IMG/VR virus record: IMGVR_UViG_3300017714_000095
Coordinates: 1 to 30,367 of that record
Origin: a virus
DNA length: 30,367 bases
Direction: 5' to 3' (one strand)
Below are positions 23,446-29,575 of this stretch, one piece after another. Each line of letters starts with the position of its first letter. The stretch's first letter is position 1. The notes beneath the pieces are model-generated. The model worked only from the letters and a program-made list of their open reading frames with translations, searched no databases and was not told the origin of the DNA. Made by a program: the position numbers and the translations under genes.

Positions 23446-23558
23446 TTGAATGCGTATGCGAAAAGTGTAGTTGCGAATGCCACTGCAAATCATCATGCCT
23501 CGAATGTTTAGACTGTCCTGATTGTGTTTGTAAATGTACCAAGGATAAAAAGGATTAG
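23442..23558 (+). CDS. Cys-rich peptide, metallothionein-like
   Basis: A 38-residue open frame whose start overlaps the lipoprotein stop. Twelve of the residues are cysteine (positions 4, 6, 9, 11, 13, 15, 19, 22, 25, 28, 30, 32), arranged mainly as C-x-C and C-x2-C, with one histidine (H14) and acidic or lysine residues between. Such density and spacing are typical of metal-thiolate proteins such as metallothioneins. I do not recognise a specific family. The absence of aromatic residues also fits. Possible roles are binding zinc, copper or cadmium, or buffering redox, but this is inference from composition. Confidence 0.55.
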   Translation: MIECVCEKCSCECHCKSSCLECLDCPDCVCKCTKDKKD

Positions 23559-23576
23559 CACATGGAGGTAGCCAGG

Positions 23577-23654
23577 ATGAACATTAGATTTACAATACTG
23601 TTGTTTGTTTTGTTGGGATTACTTGCTGTGTTTGGTGGTCCACCCGGGTATTAA
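23577..23654 (+). CDS. Micro-peptide with one membrane segment
   Basis: Twenty-five residues: MNIRFTILLFVLLGLLAVFG, then GPPGY. A strong GGAGG ribosome site stands 8 nt before the ATG. A single hydrophobic helix implies an inner-membrane micro-protein. It ends 4 nt inside the convergent gene. No function assigned. Confidence 0.5.
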   Translation: MNIRFTILLFVLLGLLAVFGGPPGY

Positions 23655-23965
23655 ACTTCTAATCTATTATCAGAAAAATTTAACCCTTGTAACTCTTTGG
23701 GTTTGCCTTTTGGATATGTTGGCTCAATCCGGAACTCTTCACCTGTTTGATCGTTCTTGCAACCTGCCACGAGCCAATCCCATTTGAAGTCTCCGTCATT
23801 AACAAATTCCCATAACACATCGTAGGTATCTCTAACAGGATCTTTCAGCAACAGTTCTTGTTTGCATTGTTCCATTGTATCAAATGTTCTTTGCATTTGA
23901 AATGTTTGTTGAGTTTCAATAGGAGATTGTCCTATCATGTAAGCGAGAATTAAAATTTTGTACAT
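23651..23965 (-). CDS. Unrecognised protein, 104 residues
   Basis: Begins with a short hydrophobic stretch (MYKILILAYMIG), then a polar body with two cysteines (C34, C69) in MEQCKQEL and VAGCKND, suggesting an exported protein that forms a disulfide. A DGDFKWDWLVAGC segment has several aromatic residues. Its ATG overlaps the preceding stop in a TAATG, so the leftward genes here are coupled. No known family seen. Confidence 0.6.
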   Translation of the reverse strand: MYKILILAYMIGQSPIETQQTFQMQRTFDTMEQCKQELLLKDPVRDTYDVLWEFVNDGDFKWDWLVAGCKNDQTGEEFRIEPTYPKGKPKELQGLNFSDNRLEV

Positions 23966-24291
23966 TAGTGAATGCTGTGTTTAAATGATGCTTGGTGTGG
24001 TGAAAAAGCAAATTCATCATAAAGACTACCCCAGGTGATAGATTTGTCCGGGAAATGTTTTTCTAATTTTTCTTTTGTGTGTTTGTTATCGACCATTGCG
24101 TACAAGTGTTGTCCAGGAGTTTTACCTGTAGACTTGTGTACCAAAATATCAACACCACCACTAACCAAACTTCTTTGGTATTCACCTGTAACTGCTCCTG
24201 TTATACCGCTTGAAGTTAAACTTCCGATAAGTGGAACAGAACACGCATTAAGCGAGGTTAAAAGTAAAATAGATAACAATATTTTTTTCAT
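23965..24291 (-). CDS. Putative lipoprotein, 108 residues
   Basis: Signal sequence MKKILLSILLLTSLNAC with a textbook lipobox (LNAC, C17). The mature part starts SVPLIGSLTSSGITG and carries a Gly- and Ser-rich stretch, then a soluble domain with HLYAMVDNKHTKEKLEKHF. I start it at MKK and not at the earlier ATG because the signal peptide begins there. The periplasmic or outer-membrane role is unknown. Confidence 0.7.
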   Translation of the reverse strand: MKKILLSILLLTSLNACSVPLIGSLTSSGITGAVTGEYQRSLVSGGVDILVHKSTGKTPGQHLYAMVDNKHTKEKLEKHFPDKSITWGSLYDEFAFSPHQASFKHSIH

Positions 24292-24310
24292 AATATTATA
24301 TATTTGTAAA

Positions 24311-24502
24311 TTAGTCTGCAATAAGTTTGCAGTTTTCTTTATTGGCTTCTAGACCGGTGTTCTTGTTGTACAACCATGCATATGACCAAACCACTTGATC
24401 ATCTTGAACTGCACACTTCTTACCAAAAGAAACTTTTGGATTCTTTGGTACGGAACAACCAACTAGTATCAATGCTGTTAATAGTATTCCTATGTTTTTC
24501 AT
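24311..24502 (-). CDS. Putative lipoprotein, 63 residues
   Basis: Signal MKNIGILLTALILVGC with lipobox LVGC at residue 16 and two later cysteines (GKKCAVQDD, KENCKLIAD), likely a disulfide in the periplasm. The late box AATAAATA stands 7 nt before this ATG. Its first mature residues, SVP, also follow the lipobox cysteine of the neighbouring lipoprotein, suggesting a relation or convergent selection. Confidence 0.68.
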   Translation of the reverse strand: MKNIGILLTALILVGCSVPKNPKVSFGKKCAVQDDQVVWSYAWLYNKNTGLEANKENCKLIAD

Positions 24503-24509
24503 ATATGTG

Positions 24510-24517
24510 TATTTATT
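24510..24517 (-). promoter_or_regulatory. Late box before the lipoprotein gene
   Basis: Minus strand AATAAATA-CACATAT-ATG. The gap to the ATG is 7 nt. No ribosome site. Confidence 0.5.
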
Positions 24518-24603
24518 TAATATACTACTATAATAACACACATATTGCAGTTGTCAACTATCAAATACCTACTTGCAAGTATCTACACACGGGGTAATAG
24601 TGC

Positions 24604-24611
24604 CATAAATA
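24604..24611 (+). promoter_or_regulatory. Late-promoter box (CATAAATA)
   Basis: CATAAATACTG is close to the T4 late consensus including the base after the box. A 27-nt gap with an AAGGAG ribosome site follows before the ATG at 24639, so this is a conventional late promoter and a good contrast to the close boxes. Confidence 0.65.
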
Positions 24612-24638
24612 CTGATATATTAATAAGGAGAATATATT

Positions 24639-24809
24639 ATGAATCCAATTAATTTTGTGAAAGCAAGACTAGATGAAAGAACATCATGGGATGGCGCAGT
24701 ACTAATATTATGTGGTATTGTCGTGTTGATTGCAGGACCATTGGCCAAATTAGCGGCATGGGGAGCAATCGGATATGGTGCCTGGACTCTATACAAAAGA
24801 GAGAAGTAG
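24639..24809 (+). CDS. Small membrane protein, 56 residues
   Basis: Reads MNPINFVKARLDERTSWDGA, then a hydrophobic helix (VLILCGIVVLIAGPLAKLAA) and a second one (WGAIGYGAWTLY), ending in KREK. The topology with a charged N-terminus and two membrane segments is clear. A good ribosome site and late box precede it. It may be a holin-like or assembly-associated protein; not proven. Confidence 0.65.
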   Translation: MNPINFVKARLDERTSWDGAVLILCGIVVLIAGPLAKLAAWGAIGYGAWTLYKREK

Positions 24810-24810
24810 T

Positions 24811-24963
24811 ATGAAATTTAAGATACCAAAGATGCCAAAGATCAAAATGCCAGACGTTGTTGGTAAAGCAAAGTCACTTGGTAAGGGAATCAAAGACGAA
24901 ATGGGTTCCAAGACCAAGGGTGCAATCAAAGGTGTTAAGAATTTAAATCCATTCAAAAAGTAA
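24811..24963 (+). CDS. Small basic protein, 50 residues
   Basis: Reads MKFKIPKMPKIKMPDVVGKA, rich in Lys and Pro, and ends LNPFKK. It follows the small membrane protein by 1 nt (TAGTATG), so translation is likely coupled. The repetitive KxPKM start suggests a disordered nucleic-acid- or membrane-binding tail. Function unknown. Confidence 0.55.
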   Translation: MKFKIPKMPKIKMPDVVGKAKSLGKGIKDEMGSKTKGAIKGVKNLNPFKK

Positions 24964-24975
24964 AGGAGTATTTTT

Positions 24976-25107
24976 ATGCTGAACTGGATTAAGAGTTTGA
25001 CGTGGGCTAAAATTATCGGCACAGAACAACCGTTAGTGCTTACCAAAGCCATGGAAGTCAAACCAAAAAAGAAAAAGAAGTCCAAGAAAAAATCTAAAAA
25101 GAAATAA
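24976..25107 (+). CDS. Small protein with poly-lysine tail, 43 residues
   Basis: Starts MLNWIKSLTWAKIIG after an AAAGGAG ribosome site 9 nt upstream. The C-terminus is a run of lysines and serines (KPKKKKKSKKKSKKK), which may bind DNA, RNA or acidic membrane surfaces. Part of a string of four small rightward genes. Confidence 0.55.
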   Translation: MLNWIKSLTWAKIIGTEQPLVLTKAMEVKPKKKKKSKKKSKKK

Positions 25108-25256
25108 TGAGAATTATTTTTTTGTGCCTGCTGGTGGCATCGTGTGCCAAAACAAACACAACGTATTTGCTACCAGAGGTATACACCTACCCTGAAGAAA
25201 GAAATGTTCAAATGGCTGTGCCTATACACCCAGTCTATGTCGAACAGTTGAACTAG
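25107..25256 (+). CDS. Putative small lipoprotein, 49 residues
   Basis: Start overlaps the previous stop in TAATG. A short signal, MRIIFLCLLVASC, ends in a lipobox cysteine (VASC, C13), followed by a polar 36-residue mature part with PEVYTYPEERN. It could be an o-spanin-like or other lipoprotein. It ends 4 nt into the convergent membrane gene. Confidence 0.6.
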   Translation: MRIIFLCLLVASCAKTNTTYLLPEVYTYPEERNVQMAVPIHPVYVEQLN

Positions 25257-25450
25257 TCCTTTTTAGAATTTACTAAAATTTTGTTGCTTGTGGTTTGTTT
25301 GTGTTTGCCATACTTGTATCCCATCCAGTATGCCGCGACTATGAACGTCGCTATGATCAGTGTGTGCCAAATGTAAAACATAGTGTTACTTATCTGTTCT
25401 CTGTCTGTGTGATTTAATATGTCTGGCCAAAAATGGAAACTGCTGGTCAC
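25253..25450 (-). CDS. Small membrane protein with uncertain start
   Basis: From the GTG that overlaps the oxygenase stop (GTGA), 65 residues; from the internal ATG at 25381, only 42. The hydrophobic segment YIWHTLIIATFIVAAYWMGY is one membrane helix, followed by a basic tail (KYGKHKQTTSNK). The GTG is favoured by tight coupling; the ATG lacks a ribosome site too. Function unknown. Confidence 0.5.
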   Translation of the reverse strand: MTSSFHFWPDILNHTDREQISNTMFYIWHTLIIATFIVAAYWMGYKYGKHKQTTSNKILVNSKKD

Positions 25451-25980
25451 CTTTGTTTAGTTTGGAAATAAGAATAACTTGTTAATCTTTGCACAGTTTC
25501 TGGTACTTTGTTTTCCATGCCGTGCATCTGTTTATCATTGTTGAACATTATGTAGCCTGTGTTTTTATTGAAATCAAATGCTTTCCTTATCTCGTCGCCT
25601 TCGTAAAATACTGTTCCTAAATCCTTTGGTGCATCTGACAAAAATATCTGCATCACATAGTCTATACCGTCATTGTCCAAATGCTTTGGGCAATCAAAGT
25701 CATGATAGTCTAACCAAAATCTTGTGTCAATCTGTGTGATTTCCAATCCAGTTGCCTTGCTGATTTGTTCTCTGTTATCGTTGTAATGATCTGCAATAGA
25801 TTGTAGTGTGCTACCAGGCATGGGCATCAGACGTTTCCTGTTCCATGTTTCCTGCCATTCCTGTTTTGTGTATGGCAATTCTTCTAACACCTCATGGGAT
25901 AATTGTTGAATCATTTCATCAGTGAGTATCTGATCCACCAAGAACAAATCCTTTTTATCATCCACAGGAGTGATGTGCAT
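25447..25980 (-). CDS. Prolyl-4-hydroxylase-like 2OG-Fe(II) oxygenase
   Basis: Predicted iron hydroxylase of 177 residues. The ligand pair is H100-x-D102 in KHLDNDGID, with the distal H153 in QMHGM; RLTSYSYF beyond it offers the 2OG-binding arginine (R165). Between the ligands, VMQIFLSDAPKDLGTVFYE matches the P4H jelly roll. I start it at the ATG that overlaps the clpP stop (TAATG); the longer frame upstream is a shadow of clpP. Viral P4H-like enzymes can hydroxylate peptides; the target here is unknown. It shares the clpP transcript. Confidence 0.8.
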   Translation of the reverse strand: MHITPVDDKKDLFLVDQILTDEMIQQLSHEVLEELPYTKQEWQETWNRKRLMPMPGSTLQSIADHYNDNREQISKATGLEITQIDTRFWLDYHDFDCPKHLDNDGIDYVMQIFLSDAPKDLGTVFYEGDEIRKAFDFNKNTGYIMFNNDKQMHGMENKVPETVQRLTSYSYFQTKQR

Positions 25981-26576
25981 TAGTTGTCTTTGTTGTCTTC
26001 TTCTCTGCTGGAAACTATCTTGTCCACCAAGCCATAAGCAACAGCCTCTTCGGCGTTCATGAACTTGTCCCGTTCCATGTCGTCCTTCAACTTGTCCAGG
26101 GGTTGTCCTGTGTGCTTCTCGTATATCTCTGTCAGCTCTTTCTTCCATCTCAACAGTTCGTTGGCTCTGATCTCAACATCTGTGGCTTGTCCCGAAGCAC
26201 CGCCCAGTGGTTGGTGTATCATGTGTCTGGCATGTGGTAGCATGAATCTCTTGCCCTTGGTACCTGCCGAGGCCAGTAGTGATCCCATGGAACAGGCCTG
26301 TCCCATCACTATGGTCTGTATGTCGGTGCTGATGTACTGCATGGTATCATATATTGCCATACCAGCAGTCACCAGACCACCAGGGGAGTTTATGTATAAT
26401 GTAATGTCTTTCTTGCTGTCCTGCGATTCGAGAAACAACAGTTGGGCACACATCACTGATGCTGTGTGTTCCTCTATCGGTCCTTCCAGTAGGATAATTC
26501 TGTCTTTTAATAATCTAGAGAATATGTCGTAACTTCTCTCGCCCTTGCTTGTCTGTTCTATTACTATTGGTGTCAT
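25980..26576 (-). CDS. clpP: ClpP-like serine protease
   Basis: Forms a barrel-shaped protease, usually fed by ClpX or ClpA. The 198 residues show the full catalytic triad: S96 in GQACSMGS, H121 in MIHQP, and D170 in MERDKFM. Other ClpP landmarks are INSPGG (62-67, oxyanion loop) and [11 protein letters not shown] (123-133). It begins [23 protein letters not shown], without a long propeptide. A phage copy could process head proteins or shift host proteolysis. Strong sigma70 promoter upstream, stop coupled to the oxygenase start. Confidence 0.93.
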   Translation of the reverse strand: MTPIVIEQTSKGERSYDIFSRLLKDRIILLEGPIEEHTASVMCAQLLFLESQDSKKDITLYINSPGGLVTAGMAIYDTMQYISTDIQTIVMGQACSMGSLLASAGTKGKRFMLPHARHMIHQPLGGASGQATDVEIRANELLRWKKELTEIYEKHTGQPLDKLKDDMERDKFMNAEEAVAYGLVDKIVSSREEDNKDN

Positions 26577-26582
26577 GTGTTA

Positions 26583-26611
26583 ATTGTATGACACTTTGAC
26601 CGAACTGTCAA
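26583..26611 (-). promoter_or_regulatory. Sigma70 promoter for clpP
   Basis: On the minus strand TTGACA (26606-26611), 17-bp spacer, TACAAT (26583-26588), then TAACAC and the ATG: 6 nt from the -10 box to the start codon. No ribosome site. Transcription should begin at the A of the ATG. Confidence 0.65.
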
Positions 26612-27907
26612 CTATTTGTTGGTGGTAATGTTCTTGTACCTGTCCGCGGGATGGTAACTGCCCATCTTGATGCTTGGTCCCAATTTTTCTATGTCAGCGA
26701 ACGGATATTTGTGGTCCAGCATGTACTGGGCCATCCAGCCTTTGTGTTTGCGGTTCTTCAACTGGGCCGTGGTATTGAGCCATGCCTGTACCAGTGCCAC
26801 ACTCATCATGGGGCAACGCATCTCTATTCCCCAGTGGCCGCCCACTGCTTCTGTCCTGTTGTGGAAGTCCTGGAACACGTTGTTCTCATGCCATGGCCAC
26901 ACATTGGCCAGCACGTCCGGGAAGTGTCCTCCGAATCGGCTGTGTTTCCTCATGCGGTGTCCGTGGAATCCATAGTCGGAATAGATGTCATCACCTCCAT
27001 CACCGGTGAGCATTATGCGTTTTTTCTTGGGCAACATGTGATCGCGATAGATCGCCGTGTCGCCTGCGTTCATGAACCAGTTGTATTCTATGTGTTCGTT
27101 GTCCGGGAACACCTCTGCCAGTTGGTTCTGCATTTCTGGTGTTCCGTGTTGACCTTTTAGGTCTATGGTGGTTATGCTGTGTATGTCACCACGCAGTTGC
27201 AACACATCATTTTGTTCGTGTTCGTTGTGTATGGTGTAGCAGTCTATGTCCGAGTAAAACTTGTTGGCTGTGCAGGCCACCATGCCTGAGTCATATCCAC
27301 TGCTGATGGCTATGCTGGTGTTCGGTGTGTACCTGTCTATGATGCTCTTCTCCCACATCTGCCATACCGTGTCGTAGGACCTGTTGGTCTGTGAAAGATC
27401 CCATTGCCTGTTGACCTGGCGGGTCACTGTGCCGGAGGTCCTGTCCCACGTGTAGATGCTGTTGGCCTGGCAACGATAATACCTGCTGTGCAGTTCCTGT
27501 ACCGGTCCGGGCAGTGAGCTCACTGTTAGGTCCTTGCCCGTGGAATAGTAGTACAATGGTCTCATTCCAAACACATCGGTACAGAAGGTCACTGACTGTT
27601 CCGTGCACCAGATCAGTGCATATTCTCCGTCCATGGATCTGATGGTGTCCACGGTGTCTGCTATGTGATTGGCTATCCATTCTGTGTCGGACATGTGCAG
27701 GCTGTTGTAGGTAGCGCCGTTGTACTGCAACACGCCTTCGGGTCGGATCACTGGTTGGTCCACCACTGCGCCTCGGGTGGTCAGCCTGGCCGAACCAAAG
27801 TAGCCCAGGCCGGGTATCACGGCCTCTTGCCATGCATCCGGTCCCCTGCGTTGTAGCTGTTCTGTGTTCCGGGGTCTGTTGACAGTGGAATAGTAGTGTC
27901 CGCACAT
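26612..27907 (-). CDS. Asparagine-synthetase-like amidotransferase (AsnB family)
   Basis: Two-domain enzyme of the class II glutamine amidotransferase family, 431 residues against about 550 for bacterial AsnB. The N-terminal domain keeps the catalytic Cys2 (MCGHYY), RRGPDA (20-25) and DGEYALIW (93-100). The synthetase domain carries the pyrophosphatase-type ATP motif as SSGYDSG (202-208); the usual form is SGGxDSS. Later GDGGDDIYSDYG (compare GxGxDE) is present. It may make asparagine or transfer an amide to another acceptor. Phage copies could boost nitrogen or glycan metabolism. The altered motifs mean activity should be checked. Confidence 0.85.
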   Translation of the reverse strand: MCGHYYSTVNRPRNTEQLQRRGPDAWQEAVIPGLGYFGSARLTTRGAVVDQPVIRPEGVLQYNGATYNSLHMSDTEWIANHIADTVDTIRSMDGEYALIWCTEQSVTFCTDVFGMRPLYYYSTGKDLTVSSLPGPVQELHSRYYRCQANSIYTWDRTSGTVTRQVNRQWDLSQTNRSYDTVWQMWEKSIIDRYTPNTSIAISSGYDSGMVACTANKFYSDIDCYTIHNEHEQNDVLQLRGDIHSITTIDLKGQHGTPEMQNQLAEVFPDNEHIEYNWFMNAGDTAIYRDHMLPKKKRIMLTGDGGDDIYSDYGFHGHRMRKHSRFGGHFPDVLANVWPWHENNVFQDFHNRTEAVGGHWGIEMRCPMMSVALVQAWLNTTAQLKNRKHKGWMAQYMLDHKYPFADIEKLGPSIKMGSYHPADRYKNITTNK

Positions 27908-27912
27908 ACCCG

Positions 27913-27920
27913 TAATTATG
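27913..27920 (-). promoter_or_regulatory. Late-like box 5 nt before AsnB-like ATG
   Basis: Minus strand CATAATTA-CGGGT-ATG, differing from CATAAATA by one base and with the same 5-nt gap as other genes. CATAAT alone could also act as a weak sigma70 -10. Confidence 0.4.
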
Positions 27921-27926
27921 GGCGGT

Positions 27927-28157
27927 TTATGGTATGCGGAGAACTTTGTGGACGAACCACTTGAGGAATCGCTTGATGTGACCGTTCACGAATCGGTTGA
28001 AGAAATAACGCACGAATCGGACCACTATCAGCACAGGACTGCTCAGCACGTCGAAAGCGATCAATCCCACGTCCACTATGAGATCTATCCAATGGTCCAC
28101 GGTGTTCCATTCCCTGATCCTCTGCCAACGATGTCTGAGTCTCTGTCTGATTGTCAT
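27927..28157 (-). CDS. Small membrane-associated protein, 76 residues
   Basis: From ATG at 28157: MTIRQRLRHRWQRIREW, then a hydrophobic helix (LIVDVGLIAFDVLSSPVLIVV) and a basic, aromatic tail with FVRYFFNRFVNGHIKRFLKWF. A GTG 24 bases earlier is in frame but lies almost on the late box, so I use the ATG. An amphipathic or membrane-inserted role is likely. Overlapping longer frames here are shadows. Confidence 0.55.
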   Translation of the reverse strand: MTIRQRLRHRWQRIREWNTVDHWIDLIVDVGLIAFDVLSSPVLIVVRFVRYFFNRFVNGHIKRFLKWFVHKVLRIP

Positions 28158-28184
28158 TGATGCCTGCCAGTTTGTACGCACCAG

Positions 28185-28192
28185 TATTTATT
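28185..28192 (-). promoter_or_regulatory. Late-promoter box (AATAAATA)
   Basis: Minus strand AATAAATACTGG, upstream of the small membrane-associated gene. The distance to its ATG is 27 nt, with a short AGG as possible ribosome site. Confidence 0.55.
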
Positions 28193-28384
28193 TTAACCCG
28201 GTATTTCCTCACAACTAGCACGTATGGCAGTGACGTCGGGGTTGCTCGCCGTGAATTGGTGCTGTGCCTGTATGCACAGTTCTGCGTTGTCGTGTATGGT
28301 CTTGTACCAGTCCCGCATGTGCAGTTGCTCGGCAGTGTGCCATTCACCCGCCAGGTAGAAGCTCACGATCATTGCCCATTTCAT
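28193..28384 (-). CDS. Small protein, 63 residues, exported-looking N-terminus
   Basis: Begins MKWAMIVSFYLAGEWHTAEQ, a short hydrophobic start followed by polar residues, and has two cysteines (AELCIQAQ and RASCEEI), suggesting a disulfide. The ATG follows ATTAAATA-CCCAC with no ribosome site. It resembles the Cys-pair small exported proteins elsewhere in this window. No family recognised. Confidence 0.6.
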   Translation of the reverse strand: MKWAMIVSFYLAGEWHTAEQLHMRDWYKTIHDNAELCIQAQHQFTASNPDVTAIRASCEEIPG

Positions 28385-28389
28385 GTGGG

Positions 28390-28397
28390 TATTTAAT
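28390..28397 (-). promoter_or_regulatory. Late-like box 5 nt before ATG
   Basis: Minus strand ATTAAATA-CCCAC-ATG, identical in box and gap to the radical SAM gene box at 21858-21865. Confidence 0.5.
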
Positions 28398-28442
28398 AAC
28401 CTACTATTATTTTAAACTGCTAGGATAAGTTATCCAGGGTTA

Positions 28443-28520
28443 TTATAGATATGACACTGCACCGCAGATGGCAAAGAACATGATGAACGCCCATGTGTCC
28501 AACCTGTACTTCTCCACCAT
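28443..28520 (-). CDS. Micro-peptide with one membrane segment, 25 residues
   Basis: Reads MVEKYRLDTWAFIMFFAICG plus AVSYL. A charged N-terminus followed by a single hydrophobic helix. AAGGA stands about 9 nt before the ATG. It lies 23 nt after its upstream neighbour. Small but supported by the ribosome site. Confidence 0.45.
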   Translation of the reverse strand: MVEKYRLDTWAFIMFFAICGAVSYL

Positions 28521-28543
28521 GGTGTACTGTTCCTTGTCGCTCA

Positions 28544-28723
28544 CTAGACCTGCACCGGTACTATGTACTGTTTGCCGTCCACTTCTATAGTGGTCTTGAT
28601 GGCCCAGTCGTGTTTGCGTAGGTCCTTCTGCTTGGGTGGTTGTCCGTCCGCTGTCTGGTTGCTGACTCTCTTCTTTTTGGCCGGCTTGCTCAGCCATTCG
28701 TGTTCTTGATCTGTGTATATCAT
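28544..28723 (-). CDS. Small basic protein, 59 residues
   Basis: Reads MIYTDQEHEWLSKPAKKKRV, then a polar linker and WAIKTTIEVDGKQYIVPVQV, whose end looks like a small beta hairpin. An AAAGGA ribosome site precedes the ATG by about 12 nt, and an ATAAAATA-like late box lies further upstream. Compact and likely real; function unknown. It overlaps a longer open frame on the same strand, which is a shadow. Confidence 0.55.
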   Translation of the reverse strand: MIYTDQEHEWLSKPAKKKRVSNQTADGQPPKQKDLRKHDWAIKTTIEVDGKQYIVPVQV

Positions 28724-28800
28724 TTGGGTGTGTGTTCCTTTGTTTCTTAGTATTTTATCTGATCTCGATGCAAAAGTCTAGTGTTCGTTGTGCATGACTG

Positions 28801-29157
28801 CTATGCGGGTATCAGATGCTGTGCCAGGACCATCATGCTGAGCCATATCCAGAGAGTGTTGAATCCAACCAGTGTCGGTAGAAGTTTTTTGTAACTGGCC
28901 CATATCAACATCGCACTGGTCAACAGGCTGAAGAAATACAGTTGCCATATCTGTAATCCATATATGAGTCCGGGAATTATTATCACTGCTTTGGCTATCC
29001 AAGACACTGCTTCGACTATGTTGTAGTTGGTCCAATACTTCCGTGTGCACCACATCTTGTAACAGCCAATGATCTTGCCCCACCCTATCCATGTGTACAG
29101 GACACACACTATGATTGCAGATGTTATCAGGGCAAACAGTATCTGTGTCAGGTTCAT
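28801..29157 (-). CDS. Multi-pass membrane protein, 118 residues
   Basis: Three to four hydrophobic stretches: ILFALITSAIIVCVLY, IAKAVIIIPGLIYGL, FFSLLTSAMLIWA and GFNTLWIWLSMMVLA, separated by short charged loops such as KMWCTRKYWTN. An inner-membrane protein with unknown role; it could be involved in lysis timing or uptake. The ATG has no ribosome site, so coupling from a short upstream frame, or leaderless translation, is possible. Confidence 0.65.
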   Translation of the reverse strand: MNLTQILFALITSAIIVCVLYTWIGWGKIIGCYKMWCTRKYWTNYNIVEAVSWIAKAVIIIPGLIYGLQIWQLYFFSLLTSAMLIWASYKKLLPTLVGFNTLWIWLSMMVLAQHLIPA

Positions 29158-29252
29158 ATAGTGGTAGTTATTGGTGGTGGGGAGCAGGTGTGCGGAACGT
29201 GGTTCAATGGCGCCAGGACCCGATCCCCTCTCGCTTCACGAATCCTGTACAT
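29154..29252 (-). CDS. Possible leader peptide, 32 residues
   Basis: An open frame reading MYRIREARGDRVLAPLNHVP, then polar, with a stop that overlaps the ATG of the membrane protein in an ATGA. It has no ribosome site and low confidence, but the overlap repeats the coupling used across the window. Confidence 0.22.
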   Translation of the reverse strand: MYRIREARGDRVLAPLNHVPHTCSPPPITTTI

Positions 29253-29306
29253 GCCACGTAATCGTTACTGTGTAATTATATGATATGCCAGGTGGTATTG
29301 CTACCG

Positions 29307-29486
29307 TTATTTTTTTCCGCGTGTAAATTTTTGCAATCTGTGGTACACCCAGGCCAGGCCCGTTTTGACACTTGCAATATCCTTGCCCAAGCATCCGTCA
29401 CGCCAACTGGTGAATAAAGCAAGAGTAGTGCCAATGGCAAGCAATACAAGTGCGAAGTATACAAGTGCTATGATAAAGCCCATCAT
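29307..29486 (-). CDS. Small membrane protein, 59 residues
   Basis: Reads MMGFIIALVYFALVLLAIGT, a hydrophobic helix, then a soluble part with SWRDGCLGKDIASVKTG and a basic end. The ATG overlaps the preceding stop (ATGATG). It is the last and largest of four coupled micro-genes. Function unknown. Confidence 0.6.
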   Translation of the reverse strand: MMGFIIALVYFALVLLAIGTTLALFTSWRDGCLGKDIASVKTGLAWVYHRLQKFTRGKK

Positions 29487-29575
29487 ATGATCAGTGTTCC
29501 ATGTATCTTGCCTAACACAACGGCTATTGCTATTGCACTGACAAATATGCCTGTGATGATCCACACAATATCCAT
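29483..29575 (-). CDS. Micro-peptide with one membrane segment, 30 residues
   Basis: Reads MDIVWIITGIFVSAIAIAVV plus LGKIHGTLII. Nearly all residues are hydrophobic, so it is a membrane-spanning peptide. It overlaps the preceding stop by 1 nt (TAATG) and the next ATG by 4 nt. An alternative ATG 15 bases upstream would add five residues. Confidence 0.5.
   Translation of the reverse strand: MDIVWIITGIFVSAIAIAVVLGKIHGTLII

Noticed and set aside
25981-26148. N-terminal extension of the oxygenase frame
   Set aside because: This part reads ClpP codons out of frame (Arg/Gln-rich); the ATG overlapping the clpP stop is a better start.
27291-27905. Long leftward open frame of 204 codons inside the AsnB-like gene
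   Set aside because: It lies in another frame of the clear AsnB-like gene and encodes a His/Gln/Arg-rich sequence with no recognisable domain; high GC suppresses stop codons here.
28443-28697. An 84-codon leftward frame
   Set aside because: Its first two thirds are an out-of-frame shadow of the 59-residue gene at 28544-28723; only the last 25 residues, with their own ribosome site, look real.
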